A stretch of DNA of 21,739 nt from Bacteroidales bacterium. Its GTDB lineage: Bacteria > Bacteroidota > Bacteroidia > Bacteroidales > GCA-2748055. Made by a program: the position numbers and the translations under genes. The notes below the pieces were generated by a model that saw nothing but the letters and a program-made list of their open reading frames with translations, was not told the origin of the DNA and ran no database searches. How positions within the stretch are numbered: the stretch's first letter is position 1; each line of letters starts with the position of its first letter. The stretch is taken from NCBI GenBank assembly GCA_029934875.1, contig JAOZLK010000007.1, positions 1-21,739 of the forward strand. Direction: 5' to 3'. Of the stretch, positions 14,701-21,706 are shown piece by piece.

Positions 14701-15997
14701 AAGTGACAACAGGAAGAAGAAGGTCTTTGTTCCCGGAGCGATGGCCTCCTCACCAATGACCGACCGGACCCTCTATTTCCCTTACCTGAGCGATGCATCC
14801 TATGTGATGGCTTCAGTTTGCAGAAGCTTTGGAATCAATGCCGAATCACTTCCCATGCAAACCCAGGAGGATCTGGACCTGGCCCGTAAATATACCTCGG
14901 CACGTGAGTGTTTCCCCATGATTGCCACCACGGGAAGTTTCCTGAAAAAACTGATGTCACCTGATGTGGATCCGGCCAAAGTCAGCTTCTTTATGCCCGA
15001 CCACAATGGTCCCTGCCGCTTTGGTCAGTACAATCGTTTCCAACGGGTACTGTTCGACCGCCTGGGCTATGATAAGACCGAAATCATTGCTCCCAGCAAT
15101 GACGACTCCTATGAGTCCATCTCCGGGGGACACGGTTCCAAATTCAGGCTCAATGCCTGGAAGGGTTTTGTAGCCATGGATATGCTCCGCAAGATGAAAC
15201 AGGAAAGGAGCCCATATGAGTTGGTACCCGGCACTACCGAACAGGTGTACCAACAGGCGCTGAAGGACCTGGTAAACTGTATGGAGAATGGTGGTGATAA
15301 TTTAACCGATACGCTGGCCGGAATCGCATATGCATTTACCCAGATTCCACTATCTAACGGTAAGCGCAAGCCTGTGATTGCCGTGGTAGGTGAGATCTTT
15401 ATGCGTGACAATGATTTCTGCAGTGCCCACCTTGTACAGAGACTGGAGAAATTTGGAGCCGAAACCTGGATCGCTCCCTTTGCAGAGTGGCTGTCCTACT
15501 CCACCATTCGCTATACACGTGACAGTAAATGGAAGGGTGACTTCAAGGGAGTCGTCAAATCCAAGTTGCAGGAGTACTTCCAGGAACGAACCGCCAGCAA
15601 GATTATCAAGCCCTTCCACGGATTGTTTGATGAGGACAAAGAAGTAGCTGTCAAAGATATGCTGAATGCCTGCGGGCCATATGTGCATCGCCATTACGAT
15701 GGCGACCCTGCTCTAAACCTGGGTACCTCAGCCATCCTGGCGGACAGGGGAATCTCGGGCATCGCTAATATCCTGCCCTTCACCTGTATGCCTGGAACCC
15801 TGGTAGCATCGGTATCGGACCAGTTGCGAAAAGACAAGGGAAATATACCCTATGTGAGCATTGCCTACGACGGACAGGAGGATGTCTCTATTGATCTTCG
15901 GCTCCAGGCCTTCATGCACCAGGCAAGCCAGTATGCAGAAGATAAAGGACTCACTTCCCCCGACGTGAACAACTGGGTTCTCAACACTAAGGACTAA
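11744..15997 (+). CDS. Fused acyl-CoA dehydratase activase: two BadF/BcrA-type ATPase domains plus HgdB-like region
   Basis: Start chosen at ATG 11744 (an ATG also lies at 11747, and an in-frame GTG at 11729); AAAAGG sits just upstream. 1417 residues. ASKHA ATPase domain 1, about 6-270: FDIGSISINS (9-18), GGEDSK, CAAGTGSF with C133, GRCSVF with C173. Domain 2, about 322-580: LDIGSLSTN (326-334), IGGQDSK, CAAGTGSF with C447, DRCTVF with C487. Then a Cys cluster (C606, C609, C613, C633), a DUF2229-like region (about 672-780, IPRGLMVFYQQFPYW and AETCFPVEVMHGH) and a 2-hydroxyacyl-CoA-dehydratase-like region to the end, with further conserved-looking Cys (C937, C1056, C1226, C1348). HgdC-type activases use ATP to push one low-potential electron from a [4Fe-4S] cluster into a dehydratase or reductase. 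No dehydratase subunit, CoA-transferase or ferredoxin gene is adjacent. The physiological reaction of such long fusions is not known to me. Confidence 0.88.
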   Translation: MMEKFQFGFDIGSISINSVIMDSGGKIIADRYDYNHGKPFDKLKEILEELEKEYSKDQFAHLSFTGTGGKLAAKLLNGSFVNEIVAQSTSVSRLYPQVRTVIEMGGEDSKLIFMDKLSENSSRLSDFELNTLCAAGTGSFLDQQANRIGVSIENEFGELSLMSKDPPRIAGRCSVFAKSDMIHLQQIATPVHDIVAGLCFAVARNFISSLGRGKTIAFPVIFQGGVSSNIGMVRAFKELLKAKDGDLVIPDHNTSMGAMGAVLNSLAEGEREEIEYQGTGELEKYIHGEKSRGKSFAPLSPPKSEIKKEVFPLPESDEPYEVYLGLDIGSLSTNVVLIDDQNRVVARRYLPTASKPLEAIRRGMSEIQEEMGDRVVVKGAGTTGSGRYLTGDFIGADLIRNEITAQATAAIAFDPKVDTIFEIGGQDSKYISIDNGVVVDFEMNKVCAAGTGSFLEEQAEKLNINIIEEFGEMALGACQPAGLGDRCTVFMESDLNAFQQKGVEKDNLVGGLAYSIVHNYIQKVVRKKRVGEHILFQGGVTNNKAVVAAFEKVTGKKIHIPPHFDVTGAIGAAMLARDHIKKEKLQTRFKGFDISKIPYTVDKFTCKACSNQCEIRRIKIEGEKKPLYFGGRCEKWEMDERKGKGKGIPNYFEERLGMLTDGFEPGKEEGKQTIGIPRGLMVFYQQFPYWSTFFKELGFNVVVSDETDNQTVKKALNMIVAETCFPVEVMHGHIYEMLEDKVDYIFTPFIINSKASKDNPTSNTNCPWVQTVPFMVKASIKEEQREKLLSPALNFRYYGKVVEKELYDYFGQRFKLSKKQIVAAMQKADAKQDVFEERVKARGREVMAGLPEDQEVLAIIGRPYNTGDPALNLSMVDKLINLDVLPIPMDYLPLEEEHITDDYNKMYWPNGQRILAAARIIARDDRLHGIYMGNFRCGPDSFLAHFVHEEMAGKPYMEIEIDEHGADAGMITRYEAFLDSLRGSRISDNRKKKVFVPGAMASSPMTDRTLYFPYLSDASYVMASVCRSFGINAESLPMQTQEDLDLARKYTSARECFPMIATTGSFLKKLMSPDVDPAKVSFFMPDHNGPCRFGQYNRFQRVLFDRLGYDKTEIIAPSNDDSYESISGGHGSKFRLNAWKGFVAMDMLRKMKQERSPYELVPGTTEQVYQQALKDLVNCMENGGDNLTDTLAGIAYAFTQIPLSNGKRKPVIAVVGEIFMRDNDFCSAHLVQRLEKFGAETWIAPFAEWLSYSTIRYTRDSKWKGDFKGVVKSKLQEYFQERTASKIIKPFHGLFDEDKEVAVKDMLNACGPYVHRHYDGDPALNLGTSAILADRGISGIANILPFTCMPGTLVASVSDQLRKDKGNIPYVSIAYDGQEDVSIDLRLQAFMHQASQYAEDKGLTSPDVNNWVLNTKD

Positions 15998-16039
15998 GGA
16001 CTAAGTACTGAGAACTGGGTACTGGGTACTGGGTACTAC
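15984..16039. repeat. Heptamer tandem repeat across convergent stop codons
   Basis: Seven clear 7-bp units run from 15991: GGACTAA twice, GTACTGA, GAACTGG, GTACTGG twice, GTACTAC; a weaker unit (ACACTAA, 15984-15990) precedes them. The consensus is GnACTRR. The TAA stop of the activase (15995-15997) lies in the first clear unit, and the TAG stop of sfsA (complement of 16036-16038) in the last, so the array fills the entire 38-bp gap. It may also serve in place of a terminator; no hairpin was found. Confidence 0.8.
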
Positions 16040-16758
16040 GCACTGTATGGTAGCATCCTGTTGAAAGCTATGCCTTCAGGGCTCACCCTGGCCTGGACCA
16101 CGTAGATTTCCACACCCCTGCGAATGGCCTCCTCCAGGGCACTGGCATATTCCGGATCGATCTCCCTGGCCGGGGAGAAAAGAGCGACATCCATCCGTTG
16201 AACCACGTATAGCATAACAGCCCGCATTCCAGACTGCTTAACCCTGATCAGTGTATTCAGATGTTTGCGTCCACGAGTGGTCACCGCATCGGGAAAAAGG
16301 GCCTTGTTCCCCTCCCTTAGGGAAACATTCTTTACTTCGATGAAACAGCCCCTGGAATGAGCAGATAAAAGCCCGGGCCCTGCCGCCGGCTCTTCACCAT
16401 AGATGTCAAAGCGGCTGTCTTCCCATGTCACCTCCCTTTTTAAGCAGCATAAATTCTCCAGTCCGGATATAAGCCCTTCTTGTATCCATTGAAAGGCCAG
16501 GGCATTGGGATGCGAGGTATTGATCCCCACCCATTCTCCAGCAATCATGATCATTTCCCATGTGAAACGGGTCTTCCTTTTTGGATCATCCACAGGTGTC
16601 AGGTACACCTCGGCTCCCTCCTCCATGCAACTTTTCATGGAGCCCGAATTGGTGCAGTGGGCTGTCACCGATCTACCGTCATCAAGGAGCACATCAGCTA
16701 GGAATCGCTTGTACCTTTTAATCAGGTGGCCGTGGATAAGCTGCTTCTTAAATTCCAT
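16036..16758 (-). CDS. sfsA: SfsA, sugar fermentation stimulation protein homolog
   Basis: 240 residues, the usual SfsA length, from ATG 16758. Family signatures are all present: HCTNSGSM (34-41), GINTSHPN (78-85), SRFDIY (115-120), EVKNVSL (141-147) and FPDAVTTRGRKHL (155-167). The fold combines an N-terminal OB-like domain with a C-terminal nuclease-like domain carrying the D/E...EVK pattern of restriction-endonuclease-type active sites (D118, E141, K143). E. coli SfsA was named for stimulating maltose use and binds DNA non-specifically; its exact job remains unsettled. It converges on the activase gene at the heptamer repeat and diverges from the DUF4412-like gene across 108 bp. Confidence 0.93.
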   Translation of the reverse strand: MEFKKQLIHGHLIKRYKRFLADVLLDDGRSVTAHCTNSGSMKSCMEEGAEVYLTPVDDPKRKTRFTWEMIMIAGEWVGINTSHPNALAFQWIQEGLISGLENLCCLKREVTWEDSRFDIYGEEPAAGPGLLSAHSRGCFIEVKNVSLREGNKALFPDAVTTRGRKHLNTLIRVKQSGMRAVMLYVVQRMDVALFSPAREIDPEYASALEEAIRRGVEIYVVQARVSPEGIAFNRMLPYSA

Positions 16759-16801
16759 AAAGACAAAATAGGCAAAAGCCTTTTGAAAATCCGATTTTAC
16801 A

Positions 16802-16831
16802 ATTGAATTGGGTTATTTTATTCCTAAATTG
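16802..16831 (+). promoter_or_regulatory. Possible Bacteroidota promoter for the DUF4412-like/TrmJ operon
   Basis: ATTG (16802-16805), a 19-bp spacer and TAAATTG (16825-16831) resemble the -33 TTTG / -7 TAnnTTTG pattern, with one T missing from the -7 box. The predicted leader would be about 30 bases. Match is imperfect. Confidence 0.3.
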
Positions 16832-16866
16832 CATGTAAGAAATAAGGATATAAAAATCGGGAAAAC

Positions 16867-17592
16867 ATGAAAAAAGTTCTTTTATTATTAGCTGTCCTGG
16901 CATTAATACTGCCGATTCAAAATATTCATGCTCAAGATCTTCAGGATATTATGGGTCAGCTGGGTGCGGGTTCTTCAAAGGCGGTATATGAACCTTCATA
17001 TAAATTTGACACCTACATGCAGATGGAGGTTTCTGACAATGAAGGTGAAAAAGTCAGCTATAACGCATATCTCACTAAGGATGGTAGCTCTTACGCCGTG
17101 ATTTTTGAGGATCAGGGAGCTAAATCGGTCATCGTTTTTGATACAAAAAACAGCACCATGCTAATGCTGGTTGAGAATGATGGCGAGAAAACAGGCTTTG
17201 CCATGGGTATCGATCCGGAAGCATTTGCTGATTTGGAGGAAGACAATGACTTCGAGGATGATTTTGAATACGAAAGTTTCAAAACAGGAAATAAGAAAAC
17301 CCTCCTGGGCTATGAATGTGACGAATACCTGATTAAGGAGGAGAGCTCGGAAGTCAGGGTCTGGTCATCTGAAAAGCTTGGCAAAGAGGTGGAAAAGAAG
17401 ATGTTTCGCAACCAGCAAATATTCGGTGGGGCATTTACACATGCAGCAGGCATGGAGGGAATGGCACTGGAATATGAATTCAAGGACCTGGAGAGCGGAG
17501 AACAGGGTATCATGAGGGTAACCAAGATTGACCTGAATTCCAATGAAACCATTTCTACCAGCGACTATACCGTGATGTCAATGGGGCAATAG
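16867..17592 (+). CDS. Exported DUF4412-like protein
   Basis: 241 residues. A signal peptide (MKKVLLLLAVLALILPIQNIHA, 1-22, cut before QD) predicts periplasmic or outer-envelope location; there is no lipobox Cys. The body is rich in short acidic beta-strands: an N-terminal half with YMQMEVSDNEGEKVSYNAY and VIVFDTKNSTMLMLVENDGEK, an acidic stretch (LEEDNDFEDDFEYES), then a second half with GYECDEYLIKEESSEVRVW. The phrase 'GYECDEY' followed by an altered-substrate-like strand is typical of DUF4412 and related LolA/LolB-like antiparallel sheets. No function is established, and I assign the family by eye only. It is followed after 4 bp by the next gene, so it probably leads a three-gene operon. 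An exported protein heading a transcript with an RNA methyltransferase is likely only linkage. Confidence 0.72.
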   Translation: MKKVLLLLAVLALILPIQNIHAQDLQDIMGQLGAGSSKAVYEPSYKFDTYMQMEVSDNEGEKVSYNAYLTKDGSSYAVIFEDQGAKSVIVFDTKNSTMLMLVENDGEKTGFAMGIDPEAFADLEEDNDFEDDFEYESFKTGNKKTLLGYECDEYLIKEESSEVRVWSSEKLGKEVEKKMFRNQQIFGGAFTHAAGMEGMALEYEFKDLESGEQGIMRVTKIDLNSNETISTSDYTVMSMGQ

Positions 17593-17596
17593 CCAC

Positions 17597-18115
17597 ATGG
17601 ATTTCAGAGCGCTTTTAATGGAGTTCCCATCCGGAATTGAAAAGGAGCTCTATATAAATGAGGTGCTATCCTCCCCGGAGAAATTCAAATCCCTCCTGGA
17701 TATAGCTTTAGTTGAAAAGGATCCGCTTGCCTGGAGGGCTGCCTGGGTGCTGGATGGAAGTGATGAAAAATCCAAGGGTCTGGCAAGAGACTATATTTCA
17801 GCCATCGTTTGTAAGCTCCCGGAAATAAAGTCCAAAGGCAGCATCCGCAGCCTCTTACGGATGCTCTGCAGGTACGATATTCAGGAGGATGACCAGGGAA
17901 TCCTGATTGATCTATGCTTTAAATACCTGGTTTCTGAACTCTACCCGGTTGCCGTAAAAGTGCATGCCATGCAGATCGTCTACCAGCATGTATTAATCTA
18001 CCCTGAGCTGAAAGAAGAGCTGGTGACAGTGATCCAGGACCAGGTGGGGAACAACTCGCTTGGTTTTAGATCCCGGGGAAGGCGAATTATAAAAAAGCTG
18101 GAAGGCATAAGTTGA
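17597..18115 (+). CDS. Hypothetical all-helical protein (HEAT-like)
   Basis: 172 residues, ATG 17597, only 4 bp after the preceding stop and 7 bp before the next gene. I do not recognise a named family. The sequence is made of amphipathic helices with HEAT/ARM-like spacing: LLDIALVEKDPLAWRAAWVLD, a stretch like ..KGSIRSLLRMLCRYD.., and YPVAVKVHAMQIVYQHVLIYPELKEELV, where a Pro-Val-Ala-Val-Lys-Val-[HR]-Ala-Met pattern recalls solenoid proteins of Bacteroidota often annotated simply as hypothetical. The basic tail (FRSRGRRIIKKLEGIS) could bind nucleic acid. There is no signal peptide or membrane helix, so it should be cytoplasmic. A scaffold or partner role next to the methyltransferase is only a possibility. 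Confidence 0.75.
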   Translation: MDFRALLMEFPSGIEKELYINEVLSSPEKFKSLLDIALVEKDPLAWRAAWVLDGSDEKSKGLARDYISAIVCKLPEIKSKGSIRSLLRMLCRYDIQEDDQGILIDLCFKYLVSELYPVAVKVHAMQIVYQHVLIYPELKEELVTVIQDQVGNNSLGFRSRGRRIIKKLEGIS

Positions 18116-18122
18116 CTGTAAG

Positions 18123-18806
18123 ATGGAGATTTGTTTCATACTTTATAAACCGGCCGTCCCAGGAAATGTGGGCGCAGCCGCCCGGGCCATGAATACCATG
18201 GGCTTTTCCCTCCTTCGACTTATCAAGCCATGCGACCATCTTGGAGATGAGGCCCGGATGCTGGCTCATGGATCACAACATATTCTTGAGAATGCAGCTA
18301 CGTTCGACTCCTTTGAGCAGGCTGTTCATGATCTGGACCTGGTCATTTGCACCACGGCTAGGGGACGCACAGCCAAACACGACTACCACTCCAGCAGAGA
18401 AATCCTGGGGCTGATAGAAAACAAGTCCACTCACCTGGGGCGGGTGGGAATCCTTTTCGGGACCGAGGAAAGCGGCCTTCCGAATAAGCTAATTTTGCAA
18501 TCGGACCTTGCAATGAGCATCCCCATGAAAGCAAGCTACCCATCGCTGAACCTCGGCCAGGCGGTTATGCTTACTGCCTATGAACTTGCACCTTTGAACG
18601 AACTTTCAAAGCCAGGGCAGGATCTGGTCAAATCGGGAGAAGGATGGGGCGAATTGAAATCCAGTGCAGAAATTCTTCTCGAGGAAGTGGGAATCCTTAA
18701 GGGAACGCCTCTTTACCACAGGATCATGGAGAGGCTCTCCATCATCGGGGCCAATGACATTCCCTTGTTTCTTTCGGTTATTAAAAGAATCAAAAGTCCA
18801 CTTTAA
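18123..18806 (+). CDS. trmJ: SpoU-family 2'-O-methyltransferase, TrmJ-like
   Basis: 227 residues. The three SPOUT motifs are present: NVGAAARAMNTMGF (15-28, motif 1, with the conserved N15 and R21), ILFGTEESGLPN (110-121, motif 2) and IPMKASYPSLNLGQAV (133-148, motif 3, forming the deep trefoil-knot SAM pocket). Overall spacing and the early start of motif 1 match TrmJ (E. coli TrmJ methylates the ribose 2'-OH at tRNA position 32), though TrmL or another rRNA/tRNA member cannot be excluded by eye. The C-terminal 60 residues (from about 165) correspond to the helical extension seen in TrmJ-type enzymes. It is last of a tight operon. Its 3' end overlaps the convergent sulfatase gene by 17 bp, and no terminator hairpin was seen between them. 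Confidence 0.85.
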   Translation: MEICFILYKPAVPGNVGAAARAMNTMGFSLLRLIKPCDHLGDEARMLAHGSQHILENAATFDSFEQAVHDLDLVICTTARGRTAKHDYHSSREILGLIENKSTHLGRVGILFGTEESGLPNKLILQSDLAMSIPMKASYPSLNLGQAVMLTAYELAPLNELSKPGQDLVKSGEGWGELKSSAEILLEEVGILKGTPLYHRIMERLSIIGANDIPLFLSVIKRIKSPL

Positions 18807-20196
18807 AATAATCGGGGCCATGGCGCTCCAGTAGTGTCTCATAGAAATCATGGTCAGCCTCATCACCAATGGAGAGTGAAGGTGGGAAAGGCCCTTTAGA
18901 AGCGACAAAAAGTTCCATAAGCTTTAGCATCTCAGCCAACTTTTCCGGCTCCTCCAGAGCAAGGTTTACCTGCTCCCGAGGATCATTCTTCAAGTTGAAA
19001 AGATAGATATCATGGGGAGCAGCCCCCTGCTTCCACCGGGCACCCCTGAATCCCTTATAGGGCAGCTTCAGTTTCCAATTGCCGTTTCTGTACCCTTCCA
19101 GAATGGCCAGGTCGTAATAGAGAAACTCCCGTGATTTCTGAGTCACTTCCCCTTTAAGCACAGGGAGGATGCTTTCGCCGTCATAATCCCTGTCTATGGG
19201 TAACTCTGCCCCGGCAATTTCCGCAAAGGTGGGAAACCAGTCCATCATCAATCCCATGTCCTTATATTCCAAACCTGCAGGGATCACGCCGGGCCACATG
19301 GCCAGGGTGGGTACCCTTTGCCCGCCTTCAAAGGTAAATTGCTTACCCTCACGAAGCATTCCGGCCGAGCCTCCCATCTCACGCATCACAAGCCATGGAC
19401 CGTTATCACTGGAAAATACCACCAGGGTATTGTCCAGGATGCCTTGCTCCTCCAGTTTAGCCAGCACTTCACCTACGCTCCAGTCGATCTCCTCAATCAC
19501 ATCGGTGTACAAGCCCTTACCCGAGCGGCCATCGAATTCAGGAGAGGCATAAATGGGTACATGAGGCATGGAGTGGGCCAGGTAGAGGTAGAAGGGTGTC
19601 CCGGTATGCCGCTCGATGAAATCACATGCCTTTTCAGTATAGGTTTTGCTTGTATAATGCTGGTCGACCCGGTACGCAGCTACTTCGTTACCATCCATGT
19701 AAACCACGCTGTGCATATCATTACTGTATGGTATGCCAAAGTACTCATCAAAGCCTCTCTGGAGAGGCAAATATTCGTGGCGGTGACCCAGGTGCCATTT
19801 CCCTACAATTCCCGTGGCGTAACCCCGTTTTTTCAACACATCGGCGATGGTAATCTCCTCAAGCGGCATCCCCGTATAGGATCTTGGGAAAAAAACTGAA
19901 TTTATCCCCATTCTTTGTGGAATCCTCCCTGTTAGCAATGCGGCCCTGGAAGGGGAACAGACAGGGGAAGCCGAATAGAACTCGGTGAATTTCATCCCTT
20001 CATCAGCCAGTCTGTCCACATTGGGAGTCCTGATTTCCTGGTTTCCAAAACATCCCAGATCGCCATAGCCCAGGTCGTCGCAATAGATAACAACAATATT
20101 GGGCAAAGCCTCCAGGCCCATGGGCCCTGCAGAGTTAGTGCATGCATTAAAAATTAAGGGGAAAAACAAGATCCAGAGTGCTCCAGCGTTTTTCAT
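18790..20196 (-). CDS. Arylsulfatase (alkaline-phosphatase superfamily), predicted lipoprotein
   Basis: 468 residues from ATG 20196. The N-terminus ends in FNAC (C19), a plausible lipobox, so it should be lipid-anchored after export. Active-site features: D40/D41 (YCDDLGYGDLG) for calcium; CSPSRAALLTGR (80-91), where C80 is the site of formylglycine formation; GKWHLG (132-137; K133, H135); H212 (MPHVP); SSDNGP (262-267; D264, N265); and the K285/EGG pattern. This is a standard family S1 (arylsulfatase A-like) enzyme; the substrate, probably a sulfated polysaccharide fragment or steroid/aryl sulfate, cannot be read from the sequence. It depends on a maturation enzyme (anSME or FGE) not encoded here, and no SusC/SusD pair or glycoside hydrolase is adjacent, so it is not in an obvious polysaccharide locus. 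The gene overlaps trmJ tail to tail. Confidence 0.92.
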   Translation of the reverse strand: MKNAGALWILFFPLIFNACTNSAGPMGLEALPNIVVIYCDDLGYGDLGCFGNQEIRTPNVDRLADEGMKFTEFYSASPVCSPSRAALLTGRIPQRMGINSVFFPRSYTGMPLEEITIADVLKKRGYATGIVGKWHLGHRHEYLPLQRGFDEYFGIPYSNDMHSVVYMDGNEVAAYRVDQHYTSKTYTEKACDFIERHTGTPFYLYLAHSMPHVPIYASPEFDGRSGKGLYTDVIEEIDWSVGEVLAKLEEQGILDNTLVVFSSDNGPWLVMREMGGSAGMLREGKQFTFEGGQRVPTLAMWPGVIPAGLEYKDMGLMMDWFPTFAEIAGAELPIDRDYDGESILPVLKGEVTQKSREFLYYDLAILEGYRNGNWKLKLPYKGFRGARWKQGAAPHDIYLFNLKNDPREQVNLALEEPEKLAEMLKLMELFVASKGPFPPSLSIGDEADHDFYETLLERHGPDYFKVDF

Positions 20197-20266
20197 TTCA
20201 ATAGATTTAGTTTTCTCAATATAGCAATTTGGCGATTAAAAGGTCATTGAATTGATGAGGAACTTG

Positions 20267-20274
20267 TAATTTTG
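20267..20274 (+). promoter_or_regulatory. Perfect -7 box (TAATTTTG) just before the AlbA_2 gene
   Basis: TAATTTTG fits the Bacteroidota -7 consensus TAnnTTTG exactly. ATTG at 20246-20249 is a possible -33 element with a short 17-bp spacer. Transcription would begin within a few bases of ATG 20282, giving a leaderless or nearly leaderless mRNA. Confidence 0.35.
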
Positions 20275-20281
20275 AAGAAGC

Positions 20282-20953
20282 ATGGAGACCAGGGGAGAAA
20301 AATATATTCGATCACTCATTGCCCAGGGGGAGCACCAGCAACTGGATTTCAAATTCGAAATCACCGATGCACGTAAGATCGCCCGCACCCTGTCGGCCTT
20401 CTCAAATACCAGTGGAGGAAGGTTACTGATCGGTGTCAAGGACAACGGTCGCATAAGAGGAGTTCGCTCCGACGAAGAATATTATATGGTTGAATCGGCA
20501 GCTACTCTGTACTGCAAACCGGAGCTAAGTTTCGACAGCCGGATCCATCAGGTAGAGGGGAAGAATATACTTGAAATATACATACCACCCTCAGAACATA
20601 AGCCTGTCTATGCCAGGGATGAGAACATGCGTTGGATGGCCTATATACGTGTAGCCGACGAAAGCATGCTGGCGGACATTGTTCAGCTCAGAATCTGGAC
20701 CGGCGAAGGGGAGAAAGAGGGAGATGACACCGGGGATCTCTTACTTAAATTCACTCGTAAGGAGCAAATTCTGCTCTCTACCCTGGAAGGAGCCCCCGGG
20801 GCAAGCCTTTCCAGGCTGAAAGAGGATACCGGGTTCAGGCGAAAAGAACTGGTGGATCTGATGACCAAGCTGGTCAGGTTCGATGTGGTAGAAATGGTAG
20901 TGATTGATGGGGCAAATGGATTCAAATTAAGAGAGAGGCCCGGTGAGGACTGA
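20282..20953 (+). CDS. AlbA_2 (Schlafen-like) DNA-binding protein with C-terminal winged helix
   Basis: 223 residues. Residues about 10-125 match the AlbA_2 domain: EHQQLDFKFE (17-26), the helix DARKIARTLSAFSNTSGGRLLIGV (29-52, with the hallmark NTSGG...GV) then KDNGRIRGV (53-61), and the last strands HKPVYAR and YIRVADES. A linker (EGEKEGDDTGD) leads to a winged-helix-like end (about 155-215: KEQILLSTLEGAPGASLSRL, FRRKELVDLM). AlbA_2 proteins of this short form are usually taken as transcription regulators; the ligand and targets are unknown. The gene stands alone. It is convergent with the PurQ-like gene (14 bp between stops) and divergent from the sulfatase (85 bp), which it might regulate, although that is a guess from position. 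Confidence 0.85.
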   Translation: METRGEKYIRSLIAQGEHQQLDFKFEITDARKIARTLSAFSNTSGGRLLIGVKDNGRIRGVRSDEEYYMVESAATLYCKPELSFDSRIHQVEGKNILEIYIPPSEHKPVYARDENMRWMAYIRVADESMLADIVQLRIWTGEGEKEGDDTGDLLLKFTRKEQILLSTLEGAPGASLSRLKEDTGFRRKELVDLMTKLVRFDVVEMVVIDGANGFKLRERPGED

Positions 20954-20967
20954 GCCCTGAGGGATAT

Positions 20968-21654
20968 TTAAAACGATTCCATAAGTGAATCAAAGATAGC
21001 CCTTCCATCTGTGTTGCGCCCAAAGGAGAACACTGCCCTTTCGGGCTGGGGAATTAAACCAAATACATTCCTTCTCTGGTTACAGACCCCTGCAATATTA
21101 TCCACAGAACCGGTCACGTTATTCTCCTCCGAGATCACTGCAAACTCATCACAGTAGCGAAACAAAATCTGATCATCCAGGCGCATATCTACCAGTACCT
21201 CATCCCTGGCAGCATAACGCCCATATCCTGTAGAAACGGGAATCTGGTAAGCCAGGTCACTGGATAATTTAGAGCTTAATACCGTGTTATTATTATCGGG
21301 TTTGATAAAAGTATTCCTGCAGATAAATCGTTGTGACTTATTCATCCTAAGCTTTCCGGGAATCAGTCCGGTTTCACACAGGACACGAAAGCCATTCCCG
21401 ATCCCGATCAGGATCTTACCTCGATCGGCGTGCTCCAGCATGGCATCGATCACAGGAGATTCATTAATACATCGTGAGGAACTTGATGAGCCTTTACAGG
21501 GAAAACCTCCGGGAATGATCAGGACATCAACTCCCTTGATACTGGTCTCCTTGTTTCCCACCGGAATCACCTTCTTAGCGTAGTGATCTTCGAGGACCCG
21601 GGTCAGTTCCCTGTCACCATGAGCGCCTGGAAATATGAGGATTCCGAATGTCAT
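20968..21654 (-). CDS. PurQ-like class-I glutamine amidotransferase homolog lacking catalytic Cys and His
   Basis: 228 residues, close to PurQ length. PurQ-like features: FGILIFPGAHGDRE (3-16), IIPGGF (46-51), ILIGIGNGFRVLCETGLIPGKL (81-102), VSTGYGRYAA (140-149) and FGLIPQPERA (198-207). In PurQ the nucleophile elbow reads GICNGFQ, and the His/Glu of the triad lie in MPHPER. Here the Cys is G86 and the His is Q203; only E205 remains. The 'HGEGRY' segment is also changed to TGYGRY, and the GFSYGDY loop to GFPCKGSSSSSRC. It therefore should not hydrolyse glutamine. The reading frame is otherwise intact with a good promoter, so a retained non-catalytic role (regulatory or structural) is more likely than decay. 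A DJ-1/PfpI-like relative is the alternative, but the length and PERA end favour PurQ. Confidence 0.78.
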   Translation of the reverse strand: MTFGILIFPGAHGDRELTRVLEDHYAKKVIPVGNKETSIKGVDVLIIPGGFPCKGSSSSSRCINESPVIDAMLEHADRGKILIGIGNGFRVLCETGLIPGKLRMNKSQRFICRNTFIKPDNNNTVLSSKLSSDLAYQIPVSTGYGRYAARDEVLVDMRLDDQILFRYCDEFAVISEENNVTGSVDNIAGVCNQRRNVFGLIPQPERAVFSFGRNTDGRAIFDSLMESF

Positions 21655-21675
21655 TTATCTGATACTTATCCTTAT

Positions 21676-21706
21676 CAAAGATAGCCAGATTGAGATTTCT
21701 CACAAA
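21676..21706 (-). promoter_or_regulatory. Bacteroidota -33/-7 promoter of the PurQ-like gene
   Basis: Read on the minus strand, TTTG (21706-21703), exactly 19 bp, then TATCTTTG (21683-21676), a full match to TTTG-N19-TAnnTTTG recognised by the primary sigma factor of Bacteroidota. The start codon at 21654 leaves a leader of about 15 bases. The remaining bases to the window edge show nothing else. Confidence 0.7.

Noticed and set aside
16036..16866. Interpretation of sfsA and the DUF4412-like gene as one functional unit
   Set aside because: They are divergent with no shared motif or known link; adjacency alone is not evidence.
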